This document shows, piece after piece, positions 46,212-55,602 of a DNA stretch of 64,000 nt (positions are counted from its first letter, which is position 1; each line of letters begins with the position of its first letter). The notes under the pieces were generated by a model that searched no databases, was not told the DNA's origin, and worked only from the letters and a program-made list of their open reading frames with translations. Position numbers and translations under genes: made by a program. Origin of the DNA: Priestia aryabhattai (GTDB taxonomy: Bacteria > Bacillota > Bacilli > Bacillales > Bacillaceae_H); contig NZ_JAMBOQ010000004.1 of NCBI RefSeq assembly GCF_023715685.1, forward strand, positions 62,001-126,000, written 5' to 3'.

Positions 46212-47588
46212 ATGAATAGAATTTCTATTAAGCTTGGACTCTTGTTTTTAATGTTCATTTTACTAATTGAAGCCGCTCTCTTTTTTTACTTATATAGCGG
46301 TCTTGCCAATACAAGAATTTCAGAGGAACTACAAAGCTTGCGTCTAAGAGGAAACAGTCACCGTGAAGTATTGGAAAAGCATCATGATTCGGCTACGCTT
46401 AACCATGTTGCACTGATGGAATCTGAAGCAGAAACTGATGTTGTCATAACAGATAAATCAGGGAAAATTATTAGTTCGTCTAGGCCTTTAATTCGAGGTG
46501 CAAGAAAAGCAGTAGAAGAATGGAAAGGAAAGTCTCTTACATACAAAGGTGAAATTATGCAAGGCGATTGGAAAAGTAAACCTTATATCGCCACAGCATC
46601 ACCTATTAAAAAAGGCCATCAGCAGTTCGGAACGGTTTATATGTTCAAAAACACAAATGATATTCACGAAATGATTGCGAGGCTTCAGCATCATTTTTAC
46701 GTAGCGGGAGCTGTTTCCATTTTATTTTCGATTGTGACTATTTTTGCCCTGTCTAAATTTATAACCGCTCCTTTGATCAAGATGAAAAAAGCAACAGAGA
46801 AGCTGAGTCAAGGAGATTTGTCTGTGAAACTGGGTGCTCATTCAAGAGATGAACTCGGACAATTAGGAATGTCCATTCAGTTGCTAGCTAATGAGCTGCA
46901 GCGGTTAAGAAAAGAGAGAAATGAATTTTTAGGCAGCATTTCACATGAACTTCAAACTCCTTTGATGTATTTAAAGGGCTATGCGGACGTAGCAAAACGA
47001 CCTTCTAATCGACCGGAAGAACGTGATAAATACCTTGCTATTGTGGAAGAAGAAGCGGAAAGAATTTCACAGTTAGTCAAAGATTTGTTTCAGCTGGCGC
47101 AGCTGGATCAGCATACATTTTTTATTCAAAAACAAAAAGTAGAACTAGCTACATATTTGCACACCATATGCGCGCACTTTAATTTAGCTTTAAAAGAAAA
47201 AGAGATGGAGCTGGACATAAGCTGCCCTCAAGGCCTTTACATTCCACTAGATCCTGAAAGATTTAAGCAAGTGATTATCAATTTACTTGATAATGCAATG
47301 AAATATTCAAAAGAAGGGACCAAAATTGATTTAATTGTAAAAAAATCAGCTAGATCATTGACAATAACCCTTAAAGATCAAGGGATAGGTATTCCAGAAA
47401 AAGATCTACCCTATATATTTGACAAGCTGTATCGAGTAGAAAAATCCCGCTCGAGAAAAAGCGGAGGATACGGATTAGGCTTATCAATTGTAAAAGAGAT
47501 TGTAGAAGCTCATGGAGGGGAAATAACAATCACAAGCGAGACCGGAAAAGGAACGACTGTAGAGATTGTATTAAGAGAGGATGGATAG
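46212..47588 (+). CDS. Membrane sensor histidine kinase
   Basis: A 458-residue kinase. Helix 1 spans about residues 8-28. A sensor loop outside the membrane follows (about 30-155) with a histidine cluster HREVLEKHH. Helix 2 is near 160-180, then HAMP, the HisKA domain with phospho-acceptor His245 in SHELQTPLMYLKGY, and the HATPase domain (NLLDNAMKYSKEG, DQGIGIPEKDLPYIFDKLY, GGYGLGLSIVKEIVEAHGG). The response regulator gene begins two bases after the stop. The signal is unknown. Copper genes downstream make a metal plausible, but this is inference. Confidence 0.88.
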   Translation: MNRISIKLGLLFLMFILLIEAALFFYLYSGLANTRISEELQSLRLRGNSHREVLEKHHDSATLNHVALMESEAETDVVITDKSGKIISSSRPLIRGARKAVEEWKGKSLTYKGEIMQGDWKSKPYIATASPIKKGHQQFGTVYMFKNTNDIHEMIARLQHHFYVAGAVSILFSIVTIFALSKFITAPLIKMKKATEKLSQGDLSVKLGAHSRDELGQLGMSIQLLANELQRLRKERNEFLGSISHELQTPLMYLKGYADVAKRPSNRPEERDKYLAIVEEEAERISQLVKDLFQLAQLDQHTFFIQKQKVELATYLHTICAHFNLALKEKEMELDISCPQGLYIPLDPERFKQVIINLLDNAMKYSKEGTKIDLIVKKSARSLTITLKDQGIGIPEKDLPYIFDKLYRVEKSRSRKSGGYGLGLSIVKEIVEAHGGEITITSETGKGTTVEIVLREDG

Positions 47589-47589
47589 G

Positions 47590-48270
47590 ATGACAACCAT
47601 TTTATTAGTGGATGATGAAGTAAGGATGCTAGATTTACTAGAACTTTATCTACTGCCAAATGGATTTACATGTATAAAATTTGAAACAGGCACAGAAGCG
47701 CTACGCTATCTTTATGAAGGTAACAAAGCAGATTTGATGTTATTAGATATTATGATGCCAAGCAGAGATGGGTGGGAGATTTGCCAAGAAGTAAGGAAAA
47801 TGTCTGATCTACCGGTCATTATGCTCACAGCCCGCAGCCAAACATTAGATGTAGTAAAAGGGTTAAATATAGGGGCAGACGACTATATTACTAAACCGTT
47901 TAGCGAAGAAGAATTGGTTGCACGCATCAGTGCGGTTCTTAGACGTTCGTTAAAGGAAAAACACGAAATCACCTACAAAGGGGTAGCATGGAGCAAGGCA
48001 GACCACGTATTACAATATAAAAATCAGCAGATTCAAGTGACGCCTAAAGAGTTTGAATTAGTGGGGTTACTTCTTCAGCATTTAAACCGTGTGTTCAGCC
48101 GAGACGACTTGCTTGTGTTAGTGTGGGGATATGAGGCGGAGATTGGAGACCGTACTATTGACTCTCATGTGCGAAATGTTCGGGATAAGCTTAGAAAAGC
48201 GGGCTTTCCTGTAGACGAATACTTGCAAACCGTATGGGGAATAGGCTATAAGTGGGTTGATGTTAGTTGA
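47590..48270 (+). CDS. OmpR-family response regulator
   Basis: 226 residues: a receiver domain with the acidic pair DD8-9, phospho-acceptor Asp53 in LLLDIMMP and Lys in YITKPFSEEE. A winged-helix OmpR/PhoB domain follows (VTPKEFELVGLLLQ, RTIDSHVRNVRDKLRK, VWGIGYKW). The ATG at 47581 overlaps the kinase stop, but AGAGAGG at 47574-47580 fits the ATG at 47590 better. It pairs with the upstream kinase; the kinase-first gene order is less common than the reverse. Confidence 0.88.
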   Translation: MTTILLVDDEVRMLDLLELYLLPNGFTCIKFETGTEALRYLYEGNKADLMLLDIMMPSRDGWEICQEVRKMSDLPVIMLTARSQTLDVVKGLNIGADDYITKPFSEEELVARISAVLRRSLKEKHEITYKGVAWSKADHVLQYKNQQIQVTPKEFELVGLLLQHLNRVFSRDDLLVLVWGYEAEIGDRTIDSHVRNVRDKLRKAGFPVDEYLQTVWGIGYKWVDVS

Positions 48271-48340
48271 AAATGATATGAGCATAGCTATCGAAATTGG
48301 TGAAAAGATAAGTAAGCAGAAGTGACCTTTTCTCTTTACA

Positions 48341-48357
48341 TAGGGTAGGGGGGTATA
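48341..48357 (+). promoter_or_regulatory. CsoR operator upstream of csoR-copZ
   Basis: TAGGGTAGGGGGGTATA is an AT-flanked G-run element of the type bound by CsoR, 30 bases before csoR. It is consistent with autoregulation and copper induction. Confidence 0.65.
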
Positions 48358-48388
48358 GTATGATGGAGTCATGAAGGGAGGATGTTAG

Positions 48389-48721
48389 ATGGTCGAAGCG
48401 AATCACATGAATAGTGAAGAAAAATGTTGTACGATAAATAGTGAAAGAAAAAGTCACCATTCTCCAGAAGTGAAAAAAAATCTAACAAGCCGATTAAATC
48501 GAATTGAAGGACAAATTCGAGGAATTAAAGGATTAATTGAAAAAGATACGTATTGTGACGACGTGATTACTCAAATCGCAGCTGCGCAGTCTGCTTTAAA
48601 TAGTGTAAGTAAAATTTTGCTTGAAGGTCACTTGAAGCATTGCATTGTAGAACGTGTGCAAGATGGTGATGAAGAAGTAGTGGATGAATTATTAACAACT
48701 ATTAAACGATTAATGAAATAA
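48389..48721 (+). CDS. csoR: Copper-sensing repressor CsoR
   Basis: A 110-residue all-helical protein of the CsoR/RcnR family with the Cu(I) ligands Cys56 (TYCDD), His81 and Cys85 (GHLKHC). These sit in the same spacing as Cys45/His70/Cys74 of B. subtilis CsoR. The N-terminus has a longer Cys/His-rich extension (EEKCC, KSHHS). GGGAGG precedes the ATG. Copper binding would release it from the sites before csoR and copA. It forms an operon with copZ. Confidence 0.9.
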   Translation: MVEANHMNSEEKCCTINSERKSHHSPEVKKNLTSRLNRIEGQIRGIKGLIEKDTYCDDVITQIAAAQSALNSVSKILLEGHLKHCIVERVQDGDEEVVDELLTTIKRLMK

Positions 48722-48735
48722 AGGAGATGCTAGAA

Positions 48736-48942
48736 ATGGAAAACGTAACATTATCAGTACAAGGAATGTCTTGCGGTCATTGCGTCAAAGCTGTTGAAGG
48801 AGGCGTAGGTGAACTTAATGGCGTTAAAAGCGTAAAAGTAAGCTTAGAAGATGCAAAAGTAACAGTTGCATTTGATCCAAGTCAAGTAACGGTCGAAGAT
48901 ATTAAAGAAGCTATTGATGACCAAGGTTATGACGTAGCATAA
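48736..48942 (+). CDS. copZ: Copper chaperone CopZ
   Basis: A 68-residue heavy-metal-associated domain with the Cu(I)-binding MSCGHC motif near the N-terminus and a typical beta-alpha-beta-beta-alpha-beta pattern. It passes copper to CopA. The ATG at 48727 abuts the ribosome site AAAGGAG, so the ATG at 48736 is used. It is 14 bases from csoR and is separated from copA by a hairpin and a second CsoR-like operator. Confidence 0.9.
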   Translation: MENVTLSVQGMSCGHCVKAVEGGVGELNGVKSVKVSLEDAKVTVAFDPSQVTVEDIKEAIDDQGYDVA

Positions 48943-48950
48943 ACAGCATC

Positions 48951-48972
48951 GCGTGCGAATACCTTCGCACGC
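48951..48972 (+). terminator. Hairpin after copZ
   Basis: Perfect 9-bp GC-rich arms GCGTGCGAA and TTCGCACGC with a four-base loop, but no T run. Partial termination or mRNA protection is possible. Confidence 0.45.
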
Positions 48973-48987
48973 TTGATTTAGGAAAAA

Positions 48988-49010
48988 TATATACCCCTTA
49001 CAGGTATATA
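48988..49010 (+). promoter_or_regulatory. CsoR operator upstream of copA
   Basis: TATATACCCC followed by TTACAGGTATATA is a pseudo-palindrome with the CsoR pattern, just before the copA ribosome site. It suggests copA has its own copper-controlled promoter. Confidence 0.65.
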
Positions 49011-49027
49011 ACAGGAGGCGAAACGTG

Positions 49028-51445
49028 ATGAGTGATAAACAAAAAGAAGCCACCTTGCAAATTACGGGTATGACATGTGCAGCGTGTTCTAACCGAATTG
49101 AAAAAGGATTAAAAAAAATAGAAGGTGTAAAAGAAGCAAGCGTGAATTTGGCTTTAGAAAGATCTACTATCATATTTGATCCGGCTAAAACAAATCCACA
49201 GGCCTTTGAAGAAAAAATCGAAAAGCTTGGGTACGGAGTTGTAAGCGAAAAAGCGGAATTTACTATTACGGGCATGACGTGCGCCGCTTGTTCGACTCGT
49301 ATTGAAAAAGGGTTAAACAAATTAGAAGGCGTGACAAAGGCAACAGTTAACCTTGCTTTAGAAACGGCTTCTGTTGAATACAGCCCTTCTCAAATAGCTT
49401 CCCAAGATATAACGCAGCGAGTTGAAAAACTTGGATACGGAGCAAAGCTAAAGTCGGAAGAAAAAGAAGAAGAGCAAAGCTACCGAGAAAAAGAACTGAG
49501 TAAACAAAAAGGGAAGTTTTGGTTTTCGTTTATTTTAAGCGTACCGTTATTATGGGCAATGGTTAGCCATTTTACGTTTACATCGTTTATTCCTTTACCT
49601 CATATGCTGATGAATCCATGGGTTCAGCTCGCTTTAGCTACGCCTGTTCAATTCGTGGTAGGGAAGCAATTTTATGTAGGTGCATTTAAAGCTCTGCGTA
49701 ACAAAAGTGCCAACATGGATGTTTTAGTAGCACTAGGCACAAGCGCAGCTTATTTCTATAGTTTATACTCTTCTCTTAAATCGCTTGGCTCATCTGCTCA
49801 TACGGATCAGCTTTACTATGAAACGAGCGCTATATTAATTACGCTGATTCTTTTAGGAAAATTATTTGAAGCAAATGCCAAAGGCCGTTCTTCAGAAGCA
49901 ATTAAAAAGATGATGGGTTTACAAGCTAAAACGGCTGTTGTAGTAAGGGACGGAGCGGAAGTTGAAATTCCAGTGGAAGAAGTGCAAAAAGGCGAAGTTA
50001 TTTTTATTAAACCTGGTGAAAAAGTACCTGTAGATGGAGAGATTATTGAAGGACAATCGGCTTTAGATGAGTCCATGCTGACAGGTGAAAGCGTACCAGT
50101 AGATAAAAACATTGGAGATAAAGTAATTGGAGCCACACTCAATAAAAATGGTTTTCTAAAAATAAAAGCTACGAACGTTGGAAGAGAGACGGCGCTTGCG
50201 CAAATTATTAAAGTAGTAGAAGAAGCGCAGGGTTCTAAAGCGCCTATTCAGCGATTAGCTGACTATATTTCAGGTATATTCGTGCCAATTGTGGTTGGAA
50301 TTGCTCTTCTTACTTTCTTTGTTTGGTATATTTGGATTGTGCCTGGCGAATTTACACCGGCTTTAGAGAAGCTTATTGCCGTATTAGTAATTGCATGTCC
50401 ATGCGCGTTAGGCTTAGCTACTCCAACTTCCATTATGGCCGGGTCGGGCCGCGCCGCAGAATTTGGTATTTTGTTCAAAGGCGGCGAGCATTTAGAAGCA
50501 ACGCATAAAATCGATACGGTTCTTTTAGATAAAACGGGAACTGTTACAAATGGAACTCCCGAGTTAACTGATGTACGTATTGCACAAGGGTATAAAGAAA
50601 ATGAGCTATTACAGTTAGTTGCATCGGCTGAGCGTTTATCAGAGCATCCTCTAGCTCAAGCACTCGTAGCAGGTATAAAAAATAAAGGTATAGAGGTTCA
50701 AGATCCTTTATCTTTTGAAGCTATTCCAGGGTATGGAGTAAAAGCAACTGTACAAGAACGAGAGCTGTTAGTGGGAACAAGAAAGCTTATGAACCAACAT
50801 AAAGTGAACATTGATGCAGCTTTAGAAGAAATGACAAATTTAGAACGAGAAGGAAAAACGGCTATGCTCGTTGCTCTTGACGGAAAATATGCCGGCATGC
50901 TTGCTGTTGCAGACACCATTAAAGCGACTTCTAAAGAAGCAGTTTCTAGGTTGAAAGAGATGGGCTTAGAAGTGATGATGATTACAGGAGATAATCGTCA
51001 AACAGCTCAGGCTATTGCGATGCAAGCCGGTATTGAGCACGTTATAGCAGAAGTATTACCAGAAGGCAAAGCAGAAGAAGTGAAAAAGCTTCAGCAGCAA
51101 GGTAAAAAAGTCGCAATGGTAGGAGACGGTATTAATGATGCTCCTGCACTTGCGTTAGCTGATATTGGAATGGCCATCGGAACAGGAACGGATGTAGCGA
51201 TGGAAGCCGCTGATATTACGCTGATGCGAGGAGACTTGATGAGCATTGCAGATGCAATTGAAATGAGTAGAAAAACGATCTCTAATATCAAAAAAAACTT
51301 ATTCTGGGCAATGGGTTACAACACGCTCGGTATTCCAATTGCAGCAGTTGGGCTGTTAGCACCTTGGGTTGCTGGAGCAGCGATGGCTTTTAGTTCTGTA
51401 TCCGTTGTATTAAATGCACTGCGATTGCAGAGAGTGAGGCTATAA
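49028..51445 (+). CDS. copA: Copper-exporting P1B-type ATPase CopA
   Basis: A 805-residue Cu(I) pump in the membrane. Two N-terminal metal-binding domains each carry MTCAAC (Cys17/20 and Cys85/88). The transmembrane Cys-Pro-Cys at 457-459 lies in [14 protein letters not shown], the phosphorylated Asp501 in DKTGTVTNG, the actuator loop in [10 protein letters not shown], and the hinge in [13 protein letters not shown]. All catalytic motifs are intact and the length matches the B. subtilis enzyme. A GTG at 49025 is possible, but the ATG at 49028 is better spaced from GGAGG. Confidence 0.93.
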   Translation: MSDKQKEATLQITGMTCAACSNRIEKGLKKIEGVKEASVNLALERSTIIFDPAKTNPQAFEEKIEKLGYGVVSEKAEFTITGMTCAACSTRIEKGLNKLEGVTKATVNLALETASVEYSPSQIASQDITQRVEKLGYGAKLKSEEKEEEQSYREKELSKQKGKFWFSFILSVPLLWAMVSHFTFTSFIPLPHMLMNPWVQLALATPVQFVVGKQFYVGAFKALRNKSANMDVLVALGTSAAYFYSLYSSLKSLGSSAHTDQLYYETSAILITLILLGKLFEANAKGRSSEAIKKMMGLQAKTAVVVRDGAEVEIPVEEVQKGEVIFIKPGEKVPVDGEIIEGQSALDESMLTGESVPVDKNIGDKVIGATLNKNGFLKIKATNVGRETALAQIIKVVEEAQGSKAPIQRLADYISGIFVPIVVGIALLTFFVWYIWIVPGEFTPALEKLIAVLVIACPCALGLATPTSIMAGSGRAAEFGILFKGGEHLEATHKIDTVLLDKTGTVTNGTPELTDVRIAQGYKENELLQLVASAERLSEHPLAQALVAGIKNKGIEVQDPLSFEAIPGYGVKATVQERELLVGTRKLMNQHKVNIDAALEEMTNLEREGKTAMLVALDGKYAGMLAVADTIKATSKEAVSRLKEMGLEVMMITGDNRQTAQAIAMQAGIEHVIAEVLPEGKAEEVKKLQQQGKKVAMVGDGINDAPALALADIGMAIGTGTDVAMEAADITLMRGDLMSIADAIEMSRKTISNIKKNLFWAMGYNTLGIPIAAVGLLAPWVAGAAMAFSSVSVVLNALRLQRVRL

Positions 51446-51448
51446 GGT

Positions 51449-51523
51449 ATGAAAAAGTGGATCATTTCAGCTATTTTGTACGTGCTTACAGTAATAGCAG
51501 TATATGCTGTGTGGGAAATATAA
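51449..51523 (+). CDS. 24-residue membrane peptide after copA
   Basis: An ATG three bases after the copA stop encodes a 24-residue peptide starting MKKWIISAILYVLTVIAVYA, one membrane helix with a basic start and an acidic end. GAGG lies nine bases upstream within the end of copA, so translation may be coupled to copA. A small partner or stabiliser of CopA is an attractive guess, but no homolog is recognised. Confidence 0.5.
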   Translation: MKKWIISAILYVLTVIAVYAVWEI

Positions 51524-51573
51524 AGTGAAAAATATTGGAGTCACCAAGCCATTTTCGGTGAAAGTGATGTAAA

Positions 51574-51611
51574 AACAAAGCTGCTAAAGAATATTCTTTA
51601 GCAGCTTTGTT
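51574..51611. terminator. Bidirectional terminator (38-bp palindrome)
   Basis: Arms AACAAAGCTGCTAAAGAAT and its exact complement with no loop between, at the meeting point of copA and the convergent gene. It overlaps that gene's last codons. Confidence 0.85.
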
Positions 51612-52012
51612 AGGTGCAAGGAATTTTTTTGGTTTAATTCATACCCTTTAAGATGAAGGTCCTCGGGATGCTTTTGATGAGCAATTAACACATCTCGTCC
51701 ATCATCCATAATCCAAATGAAATAACGACGGCTAGAACCGTCTCCATAGGTAATGGTCATTTTGCAATCAATGCTCCCAGCAGATTCTTCATCCAAGAGA
51801 AGTTTCATGCGCTGTGCTTTTTTTATACTGTTGGTGAATGCATTCATATCTTGTTCATCGATAAAAGTTTTGAGCGTTTTCATTTTAATGGACGTTACTT
51901 CTATCTTTTGTACGTTAGGTGAGAGCGGGGAGTGTGCGGAAGCAAAAGGAGCTCCAATCACCAAGCTAACTACAAGTAAGCGTGAGGATAGAGCAAAGCG
52001 TATTTTTGGCAT
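51584..52012 (-). CDS. Secreted protein of unknown function
   Basis: A 142-residue protein with a Sec signal peptide (about residues 1-26, LLVVSLVIGAPFASA then HSPLSP). The mature part is soluble and mixed alpha/beta (DCKMTITYGDGSSRRYFIWIMDD). I do not recognise a family. It lies between copA and the YdhK lipoprotein gene, so it may belong to the copper block, but there is no metal-binding motif to prove it. AAAGGAGG precedes the start. Confidence 0.6.
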   Translation of the reverse strand: MPKIRFALSSRLLVVSLVIGAPFASAHSPLSPNVQKIEVTSIKMKTLKTFIDEQDMNAFTNSIKKAQRMKLLLDEESAGSIDCKMTITYGDGSSRRYFIWIMDDGRDVLIAHQKHPEDLHLKGYELNQKNSLHLTKLLKNIL

Positions 52013-52241
52013 GTTTCTTTCCTCCTTTTATTTTTATACTTTTTCCTTGTAGTAAGTGTTTCATACGAAGGCCTTTTTTAGGCACAGGAATTCTTCGTAC
52101 CAAATTACCCTCATCTTCACAAAATCTGCACAAAGTGTGGCTACAATAAAGAAAAGAAGAAGAGTATGCAAAGATAAGTTGTTTCTAAGGATTAAATGAT
52201 TCTTCATTTTAAAATTTATTATGTGGAAAAGAGGGACTGTC

Positions 52242-52799
52242 ATGAAAAAACAGCTATTTATTCTTGGTGCATCTGTCATTATTGGACTAAGCGGATGCGG
52301 AAACGATTCTAGTCATGAAAAGCCTTCAGCTGACAAAAACGAATCCATGCATGACCACTCAGAGATGAATCACTCTAGTTCAGGAGAGGTTCCAAAAGGA
52401 TTAAAGAAAGCTGAGAATCCAACATATAAAGTTGGGGATAAAGCCGTTATGAAAGCTGATCATATGAAAGGCATGAACGGGGCTGAAGCAACGATTGTTG
52501 GTGCTTACGACACTACGGCTTATACCGTTTCGTATACGCCAAAGACTGATGGAAAAAAAGTAAAAAATCATAAGTGGGTTATTCAAGAAGAAATAAAAGG
52601 TGCGGGTAACAAGCAGTTAAAGCCAGGTAGCGAAGTAACGCTTGAAGCAGATCATATGAAAGGTATGAAAGGCGCAAAAGCAACGATTGATTCAGCCGAA
52701 AAAACAACGGTATATATGGTAGACTATACACCGACTACAGGCGGAGAGAAAATGAAAAATCACAAGTGGGTAACCGAAAGTGAACTTTCAACCAAATAG
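52242..52799 (+). CDS. YdhK-family lipoprotein with two DUF1541 repeats
   Basis: A 185-residue lipoprotein. The signal peptide ends in the lipobox LSGCG. A His/Met-rich linker (MHDHSEMNHSS) follows, then two repeats of about 55 residues, each with ADHMKGMxGAxATI and KNHKWV. The family is often found near copper genes in Firmicutes; metal binding by the His/Met segment is likely but inferred. The frame opens at 52221, but AGAGGG precedes the ATG at 52242. It ends in a terminator. Confidence 0.85.
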   Translation: MKKQLFILGASVIIGLSGCGNDSSHEKPSADKNESMHDHSEMNHSSSGEVPKGLKKAENPTYKVGDKAVMKADHMKGMNGAEATIVGAYDTTAYTVSYTPKTDGKKVKNHKWVIQEEIKGAGNKQLKPGSEVTLEADHMKGMKGAKATIDSAEKTTVYMVDYTPTTGGEKMKNHKWVTESELSTK

Positions 52800-52814
52800 A
52801 CTGTTAGCGAGAAA

Positions 52815-52847
52815 AGCCTAGGAATAGATTTATTCTTAGGCTTTTTT
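52815..52847 (+). terminator. Terminator after YdhK gene
   Basis: AGCCTAGGAATA and TATTCTTAGGCT arms, then TTTTT. Confidence 0.8.
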
Positions 52848-52992
52848 GTTTGCTTCTTGTTTTATGTTTTATAATGATGAATTTCTTACATGATGTATGA
52901 AGAAAACTCATGTTTCTTTCAACAGAAGTTGTGGTATTAAGTAGAATGCTACGGTAATAAAACGACCAAACTACTGATGAAAGGAGCTAGTT

Positions 52993-54303
52993 ATGAGTGA
53001 ACATACAGTAAAGCGAACAGGACGCACACGATGGTTCATTTCATCTTTGTTAAGCAGTATGATTATTTTAAATTATTTTGATCGTGTAGCGGTGTCAGTG
53101 GCCGCTCCTGCAATACAAGATGCATTTCACTTAACGGGAACAGAGCTCGGAATTGTCTTTTCTATTTATACGTATTCTTATACGCTCATGCAAATACCTG
53201 CCGGAAGCTTGCTTGATCGGTTCGGAGTAGCATGGGTGACAAGAGTTGGTATGGTGATTTGGAGTTTATTAACGATGTCGATGGCTTTTTTGCAAGGAAA
53301 ACTTCTTCTCTATATCGTCCGGTTTTTAATAGGAATAATGAGTGCTTCAGCTTTTCCGGCAGCGTCAAAAGCTACGTCGCTATGGTTTCCTCCAGACGAA
53401 AGAAGCTTACCAAATTCTTTGTTTGATTCAGCGGCCAAATTTTCAAATGTACTTGGCGCGCCTCTTGTAGCGTTTCTCATCACCAAATTTGATTGGCGCA
53501 CAGCATTTTTATCCATTGGAATTATAAACGTGCTGTTTACGCTGCTGTTTTGGTTTTATTACGAAAAACCAGAAAAGCATAGACGCATATCAGATGATGA
53601 GTTGAAGTATATTCAAGAAAATAATCTAAATGCGAACGATGAGCAAACATCAAAATTTTTACATACCTTAAAAGTATTATTTACGAATCGAAAAGTCTGG
53701 GGGCTAATGATTGGGTTTACAGGCTATGGATATACGTTTAACTTACTGTTAACGTGGCTGCCAACTTTTTTAAAAGAAAAATATGGTATGGATATCATGT
53801 CATCGGGTCTGCTTACGGCAGTACCTTGGCTAATTGCTACATTTGCTGGCATTTTAGTTGGCGGGTGGCTTGTTGATTACCTCATAAAAAAAGGATATAA
53901 CAGTCAAAAAGTATATCGCACGATTATTGTTGTAGGATTATGCTTAGGGTTTGTTTTTTTAGGATCTATTTTCACCAATAGTGTCGTCGTAGCAATGATT
54001 TGTATCTCGATTGGACTGGCAGGTATATCTGCAACTGCACCAATCGGCTGGTCTATTTCTGCGGAAATTGCGCCTGCAGGCTCTATTTCCCTTCTCAGTT
54101 CTATTGTTAATTTAGCTAATAATTTGTTTGGAGGAATTATAGCTACAGCTTTAACGGGATATCTTTTGGATAAAACTGGTTCTTTTGATCTAAGCTTTAT
54201 TGTAGCAGGAATTGTATTGTTGCTAGGCTTAATGTTTTATATTTACGTGCTAGGAGATATTAAACAAATTAAGATTCCGAAAAACCAACATACAAGAGAT
54301 TGA
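52993..54303 (+). CDS. MFS transporter, anion:cation symporter family
   Basis: A 436-residue 12-helix carrier of the same family as GudP (22611), but more distant. Landmarks are LNYFDRVAVSVAAPAIQDAF at helix 1, PAGSLLDRFGVAW in loop 2-3, SASAFPAASKATSLWFPPDE, and SGLLTAVPWLIATFAG. Likely substrates are organic or sugar acids; the exact one is unknown. GAAAGGAG precedes the ATG. There is no catabolic gene beside it, so it cannot be placed in a pathway. Confidence 0.8.
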   Translation: MSEHTVKRTGRTRWFISSLLSSMIILNYFDRVAVSVAAPAIQDAFHLTGTELGIVFSIYTYSYTLMQIPAGSLLDRFGVAWVTRVGMVIWSLLTMSMAFLQGKLLLYIVRFLIGIMSASAFPAASKATSLWFPPDERSLPNSLFDSAAKFSNVLGAPLVAFLITKFDWRTAFLSIGIINVLFTLLFWFYYEKPEKHRRISDDELKYIQENNLNANDEQTSKFLHTLKVLFTNRKVWGLMIGFTGYGYTFNLLLTWLPTFLKEKYGMDIMSSGLLTAVPWLIATFAGILVGGWLVDYLIKKGYNSQKVYRTIIVVGLCLGFVFLGSIFTNSVVVAMICISIGLAGISATAPIGWSISAEIAPAGSISLLSSIVNLANNLFGGIIATALTGYLLDKTGSFDLSFIVAGIVLLLGLMFYIYVLGDIKQIKIPKNQHTRD

Positions 54304-54884
54304 GACATAACTAAATCAATTCAATCTAAAGACTAATAAATTAGATAAATGATCTGGTATGGATTGCTTGTTACACCGCTGTTGATTTTCGTGCAAGGCT
54401 TCGCTTTCCGCGGGCGGCCGATGAGCCTCCTCGTCGCTTACGCTCCTGCGGGGTCTCACCTATTCCGCTTTTCCCGCAGGAGTCTTCGCCTTGCCCTCCA
54501 ATCAACAGCTAGAAGCAACTAACACATTAAACCTACGTTTACCATAACAACGAAAAAAGGCCGCACAATTAATTAATAATCTCGATTAAGTGTGCGGATA
54601 TTTCTTTGGCTAAAATACTTTTGTCCCAGCCTCTTTTAATTATAAATAACGATAGTGATGTGAAAAGCCTAGTCTGCCGATTTGAAATGCTATTAAGAAG
54701 GGAAATAAGGTAAATTTGTTTGTCTGAAACATATGATAGGGGCTTATTTTAAAATAGAATTGTTAGTATAACATGTTCTTAAAAAGGTTAAGATGGTTTT
54801 TATGAAGAAATTTTGTGTCTACTTTTGTTATTTCGGCAGAAGTAGATATGAACCGCACTATAAAAAATAGAAAGGCAGAGGAAC
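54304..54884. other. Long intergenic region with an interspersed repeat
   Basis: Contains the GC-rich 132-bp repeat (54378-54509) and a hairpin CCGCACA/TGTGCGG at 54561-54597. The rest, AT-rich, leads to a 59-residue ORF. No other gene is supported. Confidence 0.5.
54378..54509. repeat. GC-rich interspersed repeat with inverted ends
   Basis: A 132-bp element bounded by GCTGTTGATT and AATCAACAGC. Inside it is GC-rich and self-complementary (TGCAAGGC...GCCTTGC-like ends, CTCCTGCGGG and CCCGCAGGAG), standing out sharply from the AT-rich flanks. From memory, very similar elements occur in many copies in Bacillaceae genomes. It is non-coding, probably a miniature mobile or structured repeat. Confidence 0.7.
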
Positions 54885-55064
54885 ATGAATCATAAAGAAA
54901 GTGAAAACAATACTGAGTTAAATCAAAGTCATTTGTTAAAGGAGCCTCAACGCATAGAATTATCTAAGTATCAAATTTTAAAAGCACTGATACCTGTTAT
55001 TATACTTGGGATTGTAGTTTTAGTTGCCGTATTACAAAACGATGGTCTTCTTAATTGGATTTAG
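54885..55064 (+). CDS. 59-residue single-pass membrane protein
   Basis: An ATG after AGGCAGAGG opens a 59-codon frame. The first 30 residues are polar and acidic (MNHKESENNTELNQSH). A membrane helix follows (about 33-50, LIPVIILGIVVLVAVL) and then a short tail. No family is recognised. The ferredoxin gene starts 149 bp downstream, so a common transcript is possible. Confidence 0.55.
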   Translation: MNHKESENNTELNQSHLLKEPQRIELSKYQILKALIPVIILGIVVLVAVLQNDGLLNWI

Positions 55065-55212
55065 GCGTGTAAAAGGGGTTTGTAACGTACAAACAGATGT
55101 CGCAATCAGTAGAAATAATGGATTGCAACTTATTACAGGCATGCAATAAAAAGAAACTGCATATAGTGTAATTCAAATCGCTTGTACACAGTAGAGGGAA
55201 AGAGGGAGGTAC

Positions 55213-55533
55213 ATGCCAAGAGTAACTGTTTTGGGATACGGAAGTTTTGAAGTGGAAAAAGGAAAAAAGCTTGTCTTGGCACTCGAAGACAATGGTATAA
55301 ATATTCTTCATCGGTGCGGCGGGAAAGCCAAATGTACGACTTGCAGGGTAGAAGTGCTCGAAGGCGAATATTGTGATTTAACAAATGCAGAGAAAAATGC
55401 ATACTCAGAAAGTTCAATTGAAGATCATTTGCGCTTATCTTGCCAAATCCGCGTAAATGAAGATGTCACTGTTCGGCCAATACTAACGGTAGAAAGCTCA
55501 GGGCGCGAAGCAGGGCCTCGACCCGCAGAGTAG
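55213..55533 (+). CDS. [2Fe-2S] ferredoxin
   Basis: A 106-residue plant/adrenodoxin-type ferredoxin. The cluster cysteines are Cys35, Cys41 and Cys44 in HRCGGKAKCTTC, and Cys76 in RLSCQIRV. These fit the CX5CX2C...C rule. It shuttles one electron; the partner enzyme is not encoded next to it. The FAD monooxygenase at 555 is far away, so no link is claimed. GAGGGAGG precedes the start. Two hairpins follow. Confidence 0.88.
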   Translation: MPRVTVLGYGSFEVEKGKKLVLALEDNGINILHRCGGKAKCTTCRVEVLEGEYCDLTNAEKNAYSESSIEDHLRLSCQIRVNEDVTVRPILTVESSGREAGPRPAE

Positions 55534-55546
55534 TCCTGTAATCGAA

Positions 55547-55582
55547 AAAAGCAGCGTGTGGAATGTTCACATGCTGCTTTTG
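55547..55582 (+). terminator. Terminator after ferredoxin gene
   Basis: AAAAGCAGCGTGTG and CACATGCTGCTTTT, loop of seven. Confidence 0.75.
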
Positions 55583-55602
55583 GTATTTTTGCTTAAAAAA
55601 AT

